Assembly: GCA_016934035.1 (NCBI GenBank)
Contig: JAFGTP010000054.1
Location: 216,948 to 280,947, forward strand
Source: Fidelibacterota bacterium
GTDB taxonomy: Bacteria; Fidelibacterota; UBA2242; JAFGTP01
DNA length: 64,000 nucleotides
Direction of reading: 5' to 3'
Positions within the stretch are counted from its first letter, which is position 1. Every line of letters starts with the position of its first letter. The position numbers were made by a program, and so were the translations under genes. Shown here one piece after another: positions 27,515-36,469 of the stretch. The notes below the pieces were generated by a model. That model saw only the letters and a list, made by a program, of their open reading frames with translations. It searched no databases and was not told the DNA's origin.

Positions 27515-27542
27515 AAACTTTAAGGGGTACATCCATAAAACA

Positions 27543-28283
27543 ATGACCCATCAGGAAAAAATATTAAAAGCTGAAAATTTGCATAAAACCTACGGCAAAC
27601 GGGAAGTAGTCAAAGCGGTTTCTTTGAATGTACACAAAGGAGAAATTGTCGGGCTTCTCGGACCCAATGGCGCCGGAAAAACCACGACTTTTCGAATGGT
27701 CACCGGAATGATTAAACCCAACGAGGGCGATGTTTTTCTCAATGATCTTAAAATTACCAAAATGCCCATGTATAAAAGGGCCCGGCATGGAATCGGTTAC
27801 CTGTCCCAGGAACCCTCAGTTTTTCGAAAATTGACCGTTGAACAAAATATTCTACTTGTTATGGAATTTTTAGGGTTTAGCAAAAAACAAAAAAAAGAAA
27901 AACTGGAAGAATTATTAAGTGAATTAAAAATAACCCATATTCGAAAAAGCATTGCCGACACCCTTTCAGGAGGAGAGAGGCGCCGTCTGGAAATCACCCG
28001 TGCCCTTGTGACCAATCCTGACTTTATTTTGCTGGATGAACCTTTCGCCGGTGTGGACCCCATCGCTGTTGAAGATATACAAAATATTGTTGTAAGTTTA
28101 AAAGACCGAAACATCGGTATCCTGATCACTGATCATAATGTCAGGGAAACCTTGTCTATTACCGACAGGGCTTATCTCATGTTCCAGGGTTCTGTGATCA
28201 AGACCGGAACATCAGCCTTTTTAGCCAACGATGAAGAGGCAAGAAGATTATATCTCGGAAGTAGTTTTAGTTTGGGAAATTAA
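27543..28283 (+). CDS. lptB: LPS export ABC transporter ATPase
   Basis: A 246-residue ATPase powering LPS extraction with LptFG. Walker A is GLLGPNGAGKTTTF, the Q-loop region reads GIGYLSQEPSVFRKLTV, the signature is LSGGERRRLEI, Walker B is FILLDEPFAGVDPIA, and the switch His is in LITDHNVRE. Length and the PSVFRKL segment are typical of LptB. It begins 28 bases after lptC and abuts rpoN. Confidence 0.95.
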   Translation: MTHQEKILKAENLHKTYGKREVVKAVSLNVHKGEIVGLLGPNGAGKTTTFRMVTGMIKPNEGDVFLNDLKITKMPMYKRARHGIGYLSQEPSVFRKLTVEQNILLVMEFLGFSKKQKKEKLEELLSELKITHIRKSIADTLSGGERRRLEITRALVTNPDFILLDEPFAGVDPIAVEDIQNIVVSLKDRNIGILITDHNVRETLSITDRAYLMFQGSVIKTGTSAFLANDEEARRLYLGSSFSLGN

Positions 28284-29654
28284 ATGCAATTAAATCAATC
28301 ACAAATACAGAAATTATCTCAGGAGTTAAAACTAACTCCGCAGCAGATCCTGCAATCCACAATCCTTCAGCTGACGACCCTTTCCCTCGAAGCACGCATT
28401 ATGAAAGAAATTGAGCAGAACCCGGTACTGGAAGAAGATGAGTCCGCCAAAGACAAAGAAGAGGAAGTTGAAGAAAAAGAAGAGGACATTGATTGGGATG
28501 ATATTTTACCCCAAAATGACGATTTCAGGCCCAAACAGGAATATGATTATTCAAAAGAGGAACGCTCCTTTGTTCAGCCCAGCATTACCGGCTTTATCGA
28601 TGAATTGATGGACCAGCTGAAACTGCTCAACCTCAGCGACAATGAAAACCGGATTGCCCGTGAAATCATCTGGAACCTGGACGAAAAAGGTTATCTTACC
28701 CTTCCTGTCGAAAACATTGCCCTGACTCTCAGTGAATCCATTGAAAAGGTGGAAACAGTTCTGAAACAGGTACAGACTTTTGACCCTCTTGGCATCGCTG
28801 CCCGGGACCTGAGAGAATGTCTGTTGATCCAGCTGAAAAACGGTGAAAACACCAGTCGCGATGCCCTGATTGTGATACGCGACCACTTCGACGATTTTGC
28901 CAACCGCAGATTTGAAAAAATCATCAGACACCTGGGATGGACCAAAGAGCGCCTTTCAAGGGCCCAGGAAGCCATTGTAAAGCTCAATCCTAAGCCGGGA
29001 AATGCGATTGATGACCAGGATTCCGGCTACATCACGCCGGACCTCATTGTACGCAAACTGGATGGCAAATTTCTGGTTGAGGTCAACGACTCCCGCGTAC
29101 CGGAACTGCGCCTGAATTCATCCTACCTGCAAATGCTGAATGCCAAAAAGGGCGTTGACAAAAACACCAAAAATTATCTCAAGAAAAAAGTGGATATGGC
29201 CAACTGGTTTATCCAGGCAATCCATCAACGAAGGATTACCATGATCCGTGTCATGGAAGCTATTATTGAAAGACAAAAAGAATTCTTCGAAGACAATAGC
29301 GCCCCACTGAAACCCATGATCCTGAAAGATATCGCTGAAGATGTCAATATGGATATTTCCACAATTTCCCGTGTATCCAACGGAAAATATGTACAACTTT
29401 ACTCCGGAGTCTATGAACTGAAATATTTTTTTAACGAAGGCATGATGGATTCCGATGGCAATGAAGTTTCCACCAGAATTATTAAAAAGACCCTCAAGGA
29501 AATTGTTGACGGTGAAGACAAGACAAAACCGTTTAGCGATGAATACCTCTCCGAAAGACTGGAAAAAGCGGGTTATCCGGTGGCAAGAAGGACCATTGCC
29601 AAATATAGAAAACAACTCAATATTCCTGTAGCACGTCTCAGGAAAGAAATTTAG
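28284..29654 (+). CDS. rpoN: RNA polymerase sigma-54 factor
   Basis: A 456-residue sigma-54. The N-terminal region I is Gln/Leu-rich (QKLSQELKLTPQQILQSTILQL), followed by an acidic linker (EEDESAKDKEEEVEEKE). The core-binding and DNA-binding domains follow, with the helix-turn-helix near KDIAEDVNMDISTISRVSNGKYVQ and the RpoN box ARRTIAKYRKQLNIP near the C-terminus. The ATG follows the lptB stop directly. The lptB-rpoN order is the common one. Confidence 0.97.
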   Translation: MQLNQSQIQKLSQELKLTPQQILQSTILQLTTLSLEARIMKEIEQNPVLEEDESAKDKEEEVEEKEEDIDWDDILPQNDDFRPKQEYDYSKEERSFVQPSITGFIDELMDQLKLLNLSDNENRIAREIIWNLDEKGYLTLPVENIALTLSESIEKVETVLKQVQTFDPLGIAARDLRECLLIQLKNGENTSRDALIVIRDHFDDFANRRFEKIIRHLGWTKERLSRAQEAIVKLNPKPGNAIDDQDSGYITPDLIVRKLDGKFLVEVNDSRVPELRLNSSYLQMLNAKKGVDKNTKNYLKKKVDMANWFIQAIHQRRITMIRVMEAIIERQKEFFEDNSAPLKPMILKDIAEDVNMDISTISRVSNGKYVQLYSGVYELKYFFNEGMMDSDGNEVSTRIIKKTLKEIVDGEDKTKPFSDEYLSERLEKAGYPVARRTIAKYRKQLNIPVARLRKEI

Positions 29655-29662
29655 GAGGAGAA

Positions 29663-30652
29663 ATGGCCAGGAAAAAAATCAAAATCGGTGATAACGAATT
29701 TGAAGTCAATACATCGGGTTACTGGCTTGTATTATTCGGTATTGTCATTATTATAGTATTAGCAACTTTTGCCATGTCATTTTTTACAATCGATGCCAAC
29801 GAACGGGGAGTAATTCTTCGTTTTGGCAAATACCATCGCACCACCATGCCGGGACTTCACTGGAAAATGCCTTGGAACATTGAAAAACTTTATAAAGTCA
29901 AGGTGGATTATCAGTACAAAGAGGAATTTGGGTTTCGGACCCTGCGCGCCGGCGTCCAAAGCCGCTACTCCAGCGATGATTTTTCCACAGAATCCTGGGT
30001 CCTTAACGGCGACCTGAAAATTACGGATATCAAATGGACGGTCCAATACCGCATCGGCGATCCGGTAGCCGTCTTGTTTAATGTGAAAGATGTCAGTGAA
30101 ACCATCCGCAACATATCGGAATCTGTGATCCGTGAAATTGTGGGAGATCGTTCCTTTCATGAAACACTCCAACTGGAGCGAGTTCACATATCCGACATGG
30201 CCAGACAACAGATGCAGGAGATACTGGACCGTTACAATATTGGCATTACTGTGAAAATGGTACAATTAAAAGACGTCCTTCCGCCGGAACCGGTTCGGGA
30301 TTCCTTCAATGAGGTCAACCGCGCCAAGCAGGAACAGGAAACCATGATCAATGAGGCCCAGAGAGCATACAACAAGGAGGTTTTCAAGGCTGAAGGCGAA
30401 GCCAAAAAAATCATACAGGAAGCCCAGGGCTATGCTATCAACCGAACCAATAATGCTGAGGGAGACGCAAACTTTTTCAATTCCGTATTTGAAACCTACC
30501 AGAAAGCCCAGCAAATCACTCAAAAAAGGCTCTATATCGAAACCATGGAAGAAGTCATGAAAAAAGTTAAAAATAAATATATTATCGACGAGGATTTGGG
30601 AAAAGGTGTCTTGCCTTTCCTCAATATGACAGGAAAGGAGGCCTCCAAATGA
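29663..30652 (+). CDS. hflK: HflK, FtsH-modulating SPFH membrane protein
   Basis: A 329-residue protein with one N-terminal membrane helix (about 20-40), an SPFH/band-7 domain (ERGVILRFGKYHRTTMPGLHWKMPWNIEKL) and a long helical region (NEAQRAYNKEVFKAEGEAKKI). It forms the large HflKC cage with HflC that regulates FtsH. AGGAGG lies ahead of the ATG, and the gene overlaps hflC by 4 bases. Confidence 0.94.
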   Translation: MARKKIKIGDNEFEVNTSGYWLVLFGIVIIIVLATFAMSFFTIDANERGVILRFGKYHRTTMPGLHWKMPWNIEKLYKVKVDYQYKEEFGFRTLRAGVQSRYSSDDFSTESWVLNGDLKITDIKWTVQYRIGDPVAVLFNVKDVSETIRNISESVIREIVGDRSFHETLQLERVHISDMARQQMQEILDRYNIGITVKMVQLKDVLPPEPVRDSFNEVNRAKQEQETMINEAQRAYNKEVFKAEGEAKKIIQEAQGYAINRTNNAEGDANFFNSVFETYQKAQQITQKRLYIETMEEVMKKVKNKYIIDEDLGKGVLPFLNMTGKEASK

Positions 30653-31596
30653 AATTCAAAGGATTTATACTTTTTTTAATGATACTGGGAATTTTTCTCG
30701 GGGCTAATTCAATCTTTATTTTGGATGAAACCGAACAGGCCATCGTAACTCAATTTGGAGAACCCAAAGGAGGTCCACACACCACAGCTGGAATTAATTT
30801 AAAAATTCCATTTATCCAGGTGGTCCACAAATTTGATAAACGTCTGCTCAGCTGGGACGGAGCGCCCCAGGAAGTGCCAACCCAGGATAAAAAATTTATT
30901 CATATCGACACCTTTGCCAGATGGAAAATTGTGGACCCCCTGGCTTTTTACAAAGCCTTAAAAACAGAAAATTCAGCCCATTCCCGTCTTGATGATTTGC
31001 TGGATGGATTGGTTCGCGACGAGATTGTCAGATATTCCATGTCAGAGATCGTCAAAAGCAGTGACCGGGAAATGGTTGTTGATGAATTTGACCAGGCCCA
31101 GGCTGATATGAACCAGGAAGTTGTTGAAGTGGGGAAACGTCAGGAAATTGAAAAATTTGTATTGGAAAATTCAGTCAAAAAACTGGAAGAACTTCAACTG
31201 GGAATCAGTGTCATCGACTTTCGCTTTAAACGGGTGAAATACAACAATGAAGTCAGACTGAAAGTTTTCGATCGCATGATTTCCGAACAAAAACGGATTG
31301 CCGAAAAATACCGGGCCATCGGCGAAGGTGAAAAACAACGCATTATGGGAGCCACGACGCAAAAAATCAAAGAAATCATGTCCGGTTCCTACAAAGAATC
31401 ACAGACCATCAAAGGTCAGGCTGATGCCAGGGCAATTCAGATCTATGCCGACGCCTACAACAAATCAACGGAATCCCGCGATTTTTATCAGTTTATGCGA
31501 ACCCTGCAGGCCTATTCTGAAGCCCTTGATTCGAATTCAACTATCATTTTTTCCACTGATAATGAATTTTTGAAATACCTGAACACCGTAAAATAG
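30649..31596 (+). CDS. hflC: HflC, FtsH-modulating SPFH membrane protein
   Basis: A 315-residue partner of HflK. It has an N-terminal membrane helix (FILFLMILGIFLGANSIFIL), an SPFH domain (ETEQAIVTQFGEPKGGPHTTAGINLKIPF), helical arms, and the RIMGATTQKIKEIMSGS and GQADARAIQIYADAY segments usual for HflC. It sits between hflK and the HslVU protease, a proteostasis block. Confidence 0.94.
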   Translation: MKFKGFILFLMILGIFLGANSIFILDETEQAIVTQFGEPKGGPHTTAGINLKIPFIQVVHKFDKRLLSWDGAPQEVPTQDKKFIHIDTFARWKIVDPLAFYKALKTENSAHSRLDDLLDGLVRDEIVRYSMSEIVKSSDREMVVDEFDQAQADMNQEVVEVGKRQEIEKFVLENSVKKLEELQLGISVIDFRFKRVKYNNEVRLKVFDRMISEQKRIAEKYRAIGEGEKQRIMGATTQKIKEIMSGSYKESQTIKGQADARAIQIYADAYNKSTESRDFYQFMRTLQAYSEALDSNSTIIFSTDNEFLKYLNTVK

Positions 31597-31617
31597 AAAG
31601 AAGATTATTCCATAAAG

Positions 31618-32157
31618 ATGAAAAAATTTAAAATCCGGTCCACCACAGTTGTAGGCGTCCGAAAAGATGGAAAAGTTGCCATGGGAAGCGATGGTCAGGT
31701 GACTCAGGGCAATACCGTACTGAAACATCATACAAAAAAAGTGAGAAAAATTTACAAAGACCAGATCATTATTGGTTTTGCCGGCGCAACTGCCGACGCT
31801 TTTACACTTTTTGAAAAATTTGAGGGCAAATTGCAGGAACTCAACGGCGATGTCAAACGGGCAGCCATAGCGCTGGCCACCCTTTGGCGCACCGATAAAT
31901 ACCTGCGCCATTTGGAAGCCCTTTTGACCGTCATGGATCGGCAAAGTCTGCTGATCATATCCGGCACCGGTGACGTCATCGAGCCTGATGATGACATCAT
32001 TGCCATTGGCTCAGGCGGGGCCTATGCCACAGCAGCAGCCCGGGCCTTGATGAAACACAGCAACCTATCCGCCAAAGAAATCGTCGAAGAATCCCTTCGA
32101 ATCGCATCGGAAATCTGTATCTATACCAACAATAATTTTAGCATTTTGGAACTATAA
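31618..32157 (+). CDS. hslV: HslV, peptidase subunit of the HslUV protease
   Basis: A 179-residue threonine peptidase. The catalytic Thr is in [21 protein letters not shown], behind an eight-residue leader (MKKFKIRS) that must be removed. E. coli HslV has only the Met there, while a longer leader is found in many other phyla. The [15 protein letters not shown] segment and the acidic [10 protein letters not shown] stretch fit HslV. It is followed two bases later by hslU. Confidence 0.95.
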   Translation: MKKFKIRSTTVVGVRKDGKVAMGSDGQVTQGNTVLKHHTKKVRKIYKDQIIIGFAGATADAFTLFEKFEGKLQELNGDVKRAAIALATLWRTDKYLRHLEALLTVMDRQSLLIISGTGDVIEPDDDIIAIGSGGAYATAAARALMKHSNLSAKEIVEESLRIASEICIYTNNNFSILEL

Positions 32158-32159
32158 AT

Positions 32160-33521
32160 ATGAAATTTTTAGAATTCGGCAAAGAGCTGACGCCGAGAGA
32201 AATCGTCAAAGAACTTGATCAGTATATTATTGGTCAGGAAAAAGCCAAAAAAGCTGTAGCCATCGCCTTGAGAAACCGCTGGCGCCGTCAGCATGTTGAA
32301 GGGGATATCAAAGAAGATATTATGCCCAACAATATTATTCTCATTGGGCCCACCGGCGTTGGAAAAACAGAAATTGCCCGCCGCCTGTCCAACCTGGCTC
32401 ATGCTCCCTTTATCAAAGTGGAAGCATCCAAATTTACAGAAATTGGTTATGTCGGCCGGGATGTGGAATCCATGATCCGCGATCTGGCCAATATTGCTGT
32501 CAATATGGTACGGGCCGAGAGAATGGAAGAAGTCGAAGAGCAGGCCGGGCTCATGGCCAACGAGCGAATTCTGGATATCCTTCTGCCGCTGTCACCGACC
32601 AAAACACCGGAGGAGGGTGAAACGGTTTCAATCTCCAACACCCGTGAAAAATTTCGCCAGATGCTGGATAACGGAACCATGGAAGACCGGGTTGTCGAAA
32701 TCAATATCAGCGACAATGGTAATGTCGCTTCCATGCAAATCTTTGGCCCTGTGGGTATGGAAGAAATGGGGATGGACCTGAAAGAAATGCTGGGCAATGT
32801 TTTCCCGAAAAAAAAGAAAAAGAAAAAAGTAACCGTCAAGGAAGCCAGAGAACTTTTTAAAATTGAAGAAGCCCAGAAAATGATCGACATGGAAGCTATC
32901 AAAAAAGAAGCGATTCGCCGGGTCGAACAATCGGGAATAGTATTCCTGGATGAAATTGATAAAATTGCCAAAAACAGCGACAGTGCCGGAAAAGGCCCTG
33001 ACGTATCCCGAGAAGGTGTTCAGCGAGACATTCTGCCCATTGTTGAAGGTTCCAATGTCCAGACAAAATACGGGGTTGTCAAAACAGACCATATTCTCTT
33101 CATAGCTGCCGGAGCTTTTCATATGACCAAGCCCTCGGACCTGATTCCCGAATTGCAGGGTCGTTTTCCAATTCGCCAGGAATTGTCCAGCCTTTCGAGG
33201 GAAGATTTTATCAAAATTCTAAAAAACCCCAAAAATGCATTGCTCAAGCAATACAAAGCCCTGCTCAGTACGGAAGGTGTTGAAATCGAATTTGAAGAAG
33301 ACGCCGTTGATGAGATTGCCCTGCTGGCCACAAAAGCCAATGAAAAAATGGAAAACATCGGCGCCCGCAGATTGCATACGATTCTTTCCACCTTACTGGA
33401 AGATATTTTATACAATGTGCCCGACGAAATGACGGAAAACATCACCATCACCCGCACAATGGTACAGGAAAAATTAAATGAAATTATTCAGGATAACGAC
33501 CTGAGTAAATATATCTTATAA
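32160..33521 (+). CDS. hslU: HslU, ATPase subunit of the HslUV protease
   Basis: A 453-residue AAA+ unfoldase. Walker A is [14 protein letters not shown], the Walker B is [10 protein letters not shown], and the pore motif GYVGRDVE is present. The I-domain contains a Lys-rich run ([12 protein letters not shown]). The sensor region is [12 protein letters not shown] and the C-terminus is the HslV-docking type ending LSKYIL. Length is near the E. coli protein. Confidence 0.97.
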   Translation: MKFLEFGKELTPREIVKELDQYIIGQEKAKKAVAIALRNRWRRQHVEGDIKEDIMPNNIILIGPTGVGKTEIARRLSNLAHAPFIKVEASKFTEIGYVGRDVESMIRDLANIAVNMVRAERMEEVEEQAGLMANERILDILLPLSPTKTPEEGETVSISNTREKFRQMLDNGTMEDRVVEINISDNGNVASMQIFGPVGMEEMGMDLKEMLGNVFPKKKKKKKVTVKEARELFKIEEAQKMIDMEAIKKEAIRRVEQSGIVFLDEIDKIAKNSDSAGKGPDVSREGVQRDILPIVEGSNVQTKYGVVKTDHILFIAAGAFHMTKPSDLIPELQGRFPIRQELSSLSREDFIKILKNPKNALLKQYKALLSTEGVEIEFEEDAVDEIALLATKANEKMENIGARRLHTILSTLLEDILYNVPDEMTENITITRTMVQEKLNEIIQDNDLSKYIL

Positions 33522-33582
33522 CTAGGAAATAACAGGGAGAAAATAGAGTAACTTATTAACAGTGAAAAATTAAGGAGAGAAA

Positions 33583-34506
33583 ATGGCTTTCAATTTTTTA
33601 CACATCACGGACTTCACATCAGAAGAAATTCTGGAAACTTTTGAGATTGCCAGAAAAGTCAAGGCAAAAGTGAAAAATGGCGAAGAATTTACCCCCTTCA
33701 AGGGAAAAACACTGGCCATGATCTTTGCAAAACCCTCAGCCCGAACAAGGGTTTCCTTTGAAACCGGTATGACCCAGTTGGGTGGACATGCGATTTTTCT
33801 CGGGCCCAATGACATTGGCATCGGAAAAAGAGAAGCCGTCAAAGACATTGCCCGCGTCATTTCAAGGTATGATGATTTTATTATGGCCCGGCTTTTTGAT
33901 CATGCCCATATTTTGGAACTGGCTGAACATTCACGTGTTCCGGTCATCAATGGTCTGACGGATTACAACCATCCCTGCCAGATTATGGCGGATATGTTTA
34001 CAATCCTGGAACATCGCGGCCATTTGCGGGACCTGAAGATTGTATACATCGGCGATGGCAATAATATCACCAACTCCTGGATCAATCTGGCCGCCAGGCT
34101 GCCTATGCATCTGGTTGTGTCCTGTCCCAAAGGCTACGAACCGGATCGGGCAACCATGGAAAAAGCACAAAAAGCCAATCTGAGTAAAATCGAAATCATT
34201 GAAGACCCCAAAAAAGCTGTCAAAGATGCAGATGTAGTTTATACAGATGTATGGGCTTCTATGGGACAGGAAGCCGAAGCCGAAGCCCGCAAAAAAATAT
34301 TTATCCCTTATCAGGTCAACAAAGAGTTACTGGCCCTGGCCAAACCCGGTGTATATGCCATGCATTGTTTGCCGGCACATCGCGGTGATGAAATCACCAG
34401 TGAAGTTGTTGACGGACCGAACTCCATCATGTTTGATGAAGCGGAAAACAGAATGCACATCCAGAAAGCCATTATGCTGAAACTGGCCAATGTAAAGATT
34501 CCATAA
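33583..34506 (+). CDS. argF: Ornithine carbamoyltransferase
   Basis: A 307-residue enzyme making citrulline from ornithine and carbamoyl phosphate. The carbamoyl-phosphate loop reads KPSARTRVSFE (SARTR rather than the more usual STRTR). HPCQIMADMFTI and the ornithine-side MHCLPAHRGDEIT are present; HCLPA points to ornithine rather than acetylornithine. AAGGAGAG precedes the ATG. No other arginine genes are nearby. A REP-like palindrome serves as its terminator. Confidence 0.92.
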   Translation: MAFNFLHITDFTSEEILETFEIARKVKAKVKNGEEFTPFKGKTLAMIFAKPSARTRVSFETGMTQLGGHAIFLGPNDIGIGKREAVKDIARVISRYDDFIMARLFDHAHILELAEHSRVPVINGLTDYNHPCQIMADMFTILEHRGHLRDLKIVYIGDGNNITNSWINLAARLPMHLVVSCPKGYEPDRATMEKAQKANLSKIEIIEDPKKAVKDADVVYTDVWASMGQEAEAEARKKIFIPYQVNKELLALAKPGVYAMHCLPAHRGDEITSEVVDGPNSIMFDEAENRMHIQKAIMLKLANVKIP

Positions 34507-34531
34507 ATTTTAATCATGTAATGCAATACTC

Positions 34532-34568
34532 AAACCTTCGGGGTTTTAAAAACTTCGAAGGTTTTTTG
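34532..34568 (+). terminator. argF terminator built from a REP-like palindrome
   Basis: AAACCTTCGGGGTTT (34532-34546) and AAACTTCGAAGGTTT (34550-34564) form a hairpin followed by T residues, 26 bases after argF. The 15-3-15 architecture and sequence match the three repeats that surround the transposase 1.2-1.9 kb further on. Confidence 0.85.
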
Positions 34569-34571
34569 TTT

Positions 34572-35501
34572 CTATTTTATGATCTGATAATACCAGTAAC
34601 TATCCCCATTTACGTCACAATTTTCTGCTTTGATATCATAGCCGTTAAATTTTAAATCATCAATTAATTTATCAAATGACAGGTCCATTTTTTCAATATT
34701 AAATGTCTGTGTAGTTCGGCTGGAGCCATTGATACCACCTAATTCTGATAACTTTACAATCCGTTGTTTATTATTTTTTGAAAAGGTAATCATGGTGTAG
34801 TATTCTTTTTTATTTTTCATATCTTCAAAATTTTGTATGGAATAATATACACCTTTCATATTTATACTTGATGACAAATCATACTTAAACAATGATTTTG
34901 TAATCTGAGTAAAGTCTTCTGCATTTTCATCAACACCTTCAGCAGAAAAATATTTTGCATTATCGTCTATTTTAGATTTTTCCTGTTCTTTTTGATAAGC
35001 GTAATTGTGAACTGCAGATATCAACGCTGCTTCCTGATTTTTCGATGACCCAACTGAGACTGTCTTTCCTTTGATTCTTTGTGGATAAATATACCAGACC
35101 GGGACTTGATTTTTTTTGGCTTTGACTAATTTTTCTAACTGTTCCCTAATTTCTTTTTCATCATATTTGACTTCTGCTTTTACCCAATAATAATTGCCGT
35201 CCCAGGACTCATCAAGAATTTTTGATTTTACATTTCCAGCGGCGGAGCTGCGTATTTTTTGGTTTGTGGTTTCGTTGCTTGAATTTTTCTCCTCAAAAGA
35301 GTATAAATTAAACTCTGATTCAACATAAGACGCAACTTCCTGGATGGCTAATTTCTTTAAATTGGAAAGGGCATTATCCTGGGCTGTTATTTTACTGTCA
35401 TTTTCGCTTGCCTGATATCTGTACTCACGAATAATCGTTTTCTCTCTTGAAAATAATGTAATAAATAAGACTAAAATGGTTAAGGCCAACTTGTTTTTCA
35501 T
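34572..35501 (-). CDS. Exported LPP20-like protein of unknown function
   Basis: A 309-residue protein with a signal peptide (MKNKLALTILVLFITLFS) and no lipidated Cys. The N-terminal half has the pattern of LPP20-type domains (ITAQDNALSNLKKLAIQEVASYVESE ... YYWVKAEVKYD). The C-terminal half, opening VPVWYIYPQR and GKTVSVGSSKNQEAALISAVHNYAYQKEQ, resembles a second LPP20-like module. Such proteins sit in the outer envelope; no enzyme motif is seen. CCGGAG lies ahead of the ATG. It converges on argF. Confidence 0.6.
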   Translation of the reverse strand: MKNKLALTILVLFITLFSREKTIIREYRYQASENDSKITAQDNALSNLKKLAIQEVASYVESEFNLYSFEEKNSSNETTNQKIRSSAAGNVKSKILDESWDGNYYWVKAEVKYDEKEIREQLEKLVKAKKNQVPVWYIYPQRIKGKTVSVGSSKNQEAALISAVHNYAYQKEQEKSKIDDNAKYFSAEGVDENAEDFTQITKSLFKYDLSSSINMKGVYYSIQNFEDMKNKKEYYTMITFSKNNKQRIVKLSELGGINGSSRTTQTFNIEKMDLSFDKLIDDLKFNGYDIKAENCDVNGDSYWYYQIIK

Positions 35502-35686
35502 AATAACTCCGGAAAATTTTGATTAGATTTTTTGCAAATTAAGAAATTGAGTATAAAGAATGAAATAGTATTTCATCTACACTATTTAAACTTCCTTCTA
35601 TACATACATTATAACCAAGTAAACAACACCAAAGTAGCAAATACAAGAAGAACCAGAAACAGCCGAAAATCTATCGCCCTTGCAGG

Positions 35687-35723
35687 ACAAGCATTCTGCT
35701 TGTTTTTCACCCGCCAGGGTGAA
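35687..35723. repeat. Tandem small hairpins next to the REP-like repeats
   Basis: ACAAGC/GCTTGT with a five-base loop (35687-35703) is followed by a T run and then by TTCACCC/GGGTGAA (35706-35723). No gene obviously ends here on the plus strand, so this may be another extragenic repeat or a relic terminator. Confidence 0.45.
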
Positions 35724-35741
35724 TCGAACCAAATGTTGTAT

Positions 35742-35774
35742 AAACCGCCGAGGTCTTACAGACCTGGGAGGTTT
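35742..35774. repeat. REP-like palindrome, copy 2
   Basis: AAACCGCCGAGGTCT (35742-35756), a three-base spacer and AGACCTGGGAGGTTT (35760-35774) form a 15-3-15 dyad. The stop codon and last residues of the transposase gene lie inside it. Confidence 0.85.
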
Positions 35775-36286
35775 ATTGAATAGTTTAAACTTCCCAGGTT
35801 TAAAAAAACCTCGGAGGTTTGGGTTAGAACGTGTTTAATAGGATTGTATTGTATATAAGCGATTAAAGCATTAAGATATTCATCGGATTTAATCAGTTTT
35901 CTCTGACATTTACCTTCAAATAATCCACCTGTTCGATTTTCCTGTTTATTAATAAATTTTATGTAGGAATTGAACATATTAGAAAATGCTTGTCCAATAA
36001 TTTTATTAACAATTTCTTCATTATCCGAAACTTCTTTTCCTTTACCCGGGTATTTTTTTAGAAAGTTTTTAATAATTGTTCTTTGAGTTTTTATCTTAAT
36101 CAGAAAATGAAAATGGTTTGAAATTAATGTGTAGGCAATAATATCAATGTAATCTAGCAGATATTCAGAAAATTTATCTAAAAAGTAATGATAGTTAGAA
36201 TCGGTGTAGAAAATGGTGCTGTGATTATTTCCACGGTTATAAATATGATAATATTGTTCAGGATACCATTTTTCTGCATTTGCCAT
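35756..36286 (-). CDS. REP-associated/IS200-like tyrosine transposase (RAYT)
   Basis: A 176-residue Y1-family HUH transposase. The metal-binding HUH motif is ISNHFHFLIKIK, with an N-terminal YYHIYNRGNNHSTIF block typical of REP-associated transposases and YLNALIAYIQYNPIKH carrying the candidate catalytic Tyr. It is encoded amid REP-like palindromes: one upstream at 36361 and two at its 3' end, where the last 20 or so codons run through them. I use the ATG at 36286 with AAGGA upstream; a TTG five codons earlier is less likely. RAYTs are thought to move or maintain REP elements. It looks intact. Confidence 0.85.
   Translation of the reverse strand: MANAEKWYPEQYYHIYNRGNNHSTIFYTDSNYHYFLDKFSEYLLDYIDIIAYTLISNHFHFLIKIKTQRTIIKNFLKKYPGKGKEVSDNEEIVNKIIGQAFSNMFNSYIKFINKQENRTGGLFEGKCQRKLIKSDEYLNALIAYIQYNPIKHVLTQTSEVFLNLGSLNYSINLPGL
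35787..35820. repeat. REP-like palindrome, copy 3
   Basis: AAACTTCCCAGGTTT (35787-35801), a four-base spacer and AAACCTCGGAGGTTT (35806-35820). It lies within the 3' coding part of the transposase gene. Confidence 0.85.
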
Positions 36287-36360
36287 TGAATAATCCTTCA
36301 ATTGCTTTTGAAATTATTAAATTACAAGTATATGTCAAAATAGAAAATCTATAAACGTAA

Positions 36361-36393
36361 AAACCTCCGAGGTTTTGGAAACCTCGGAGGTTT
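36361..36393. repeat. REP-like palindrome, copy 4 (most regular)
   Basis: AAACCTCCGAGGTTT (36361-36375), TGG and AAACCTCGGAGGTTT (36379-36393), a near-perfect 15-3-15 dyad followed by T residues. It lies between the transposase start and the promoter of the next gene. Each arm is itself a dyad, AAACCT-NNN-AGGTTT. Confidence 0.9.
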
Positions 36394-36407
36394 TTTATAA
36401 TAAACTT

Positions 36408-36436
36408 TTGACTTAAACATATAAATTTTATATACT
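36408..36436 (+). promoter_or_regulatory. Strong sigma-70-type promoter for the membrane protein/winged-helix pair
   Basis: TTGACT (36408-36413) and TATACT (36431-36436) are separated by exactly 17 bases, 34 bases before the start codon at 36470. Confidence 0.7.
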
Positions 36437-36469
36437 TTAATAAAAATGAAGTATATAAAAGGAGAAGTG

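Noticed and set aside
31618-31645. Eight extra residues before the HslV catalytic Thr, considered a wrong start
   Set aside because: No ATG exists nearer the Thr, and longer leaders are known in other phyla.
32806-32830. Poly-A rich run in hslU considered as a slip site
   Set aside because: It encodes a Lys run in the I-domain that relatives also have, and the frame continues intact.
35756-36286. Transposase considered as part of a complete IS200/IS605 element
   Set aside because: No TnpB/IscB gene is present and the palindromes are several and scattered, which fits a RAYT better.
36361-36393. Palindrome considered as a simple terminator of the upstream gene
   Set aside because: No plus-strand gene ends before it, and the same 15-3-15 palindrome recurs at three nearby places, so it is listed as a repeat.
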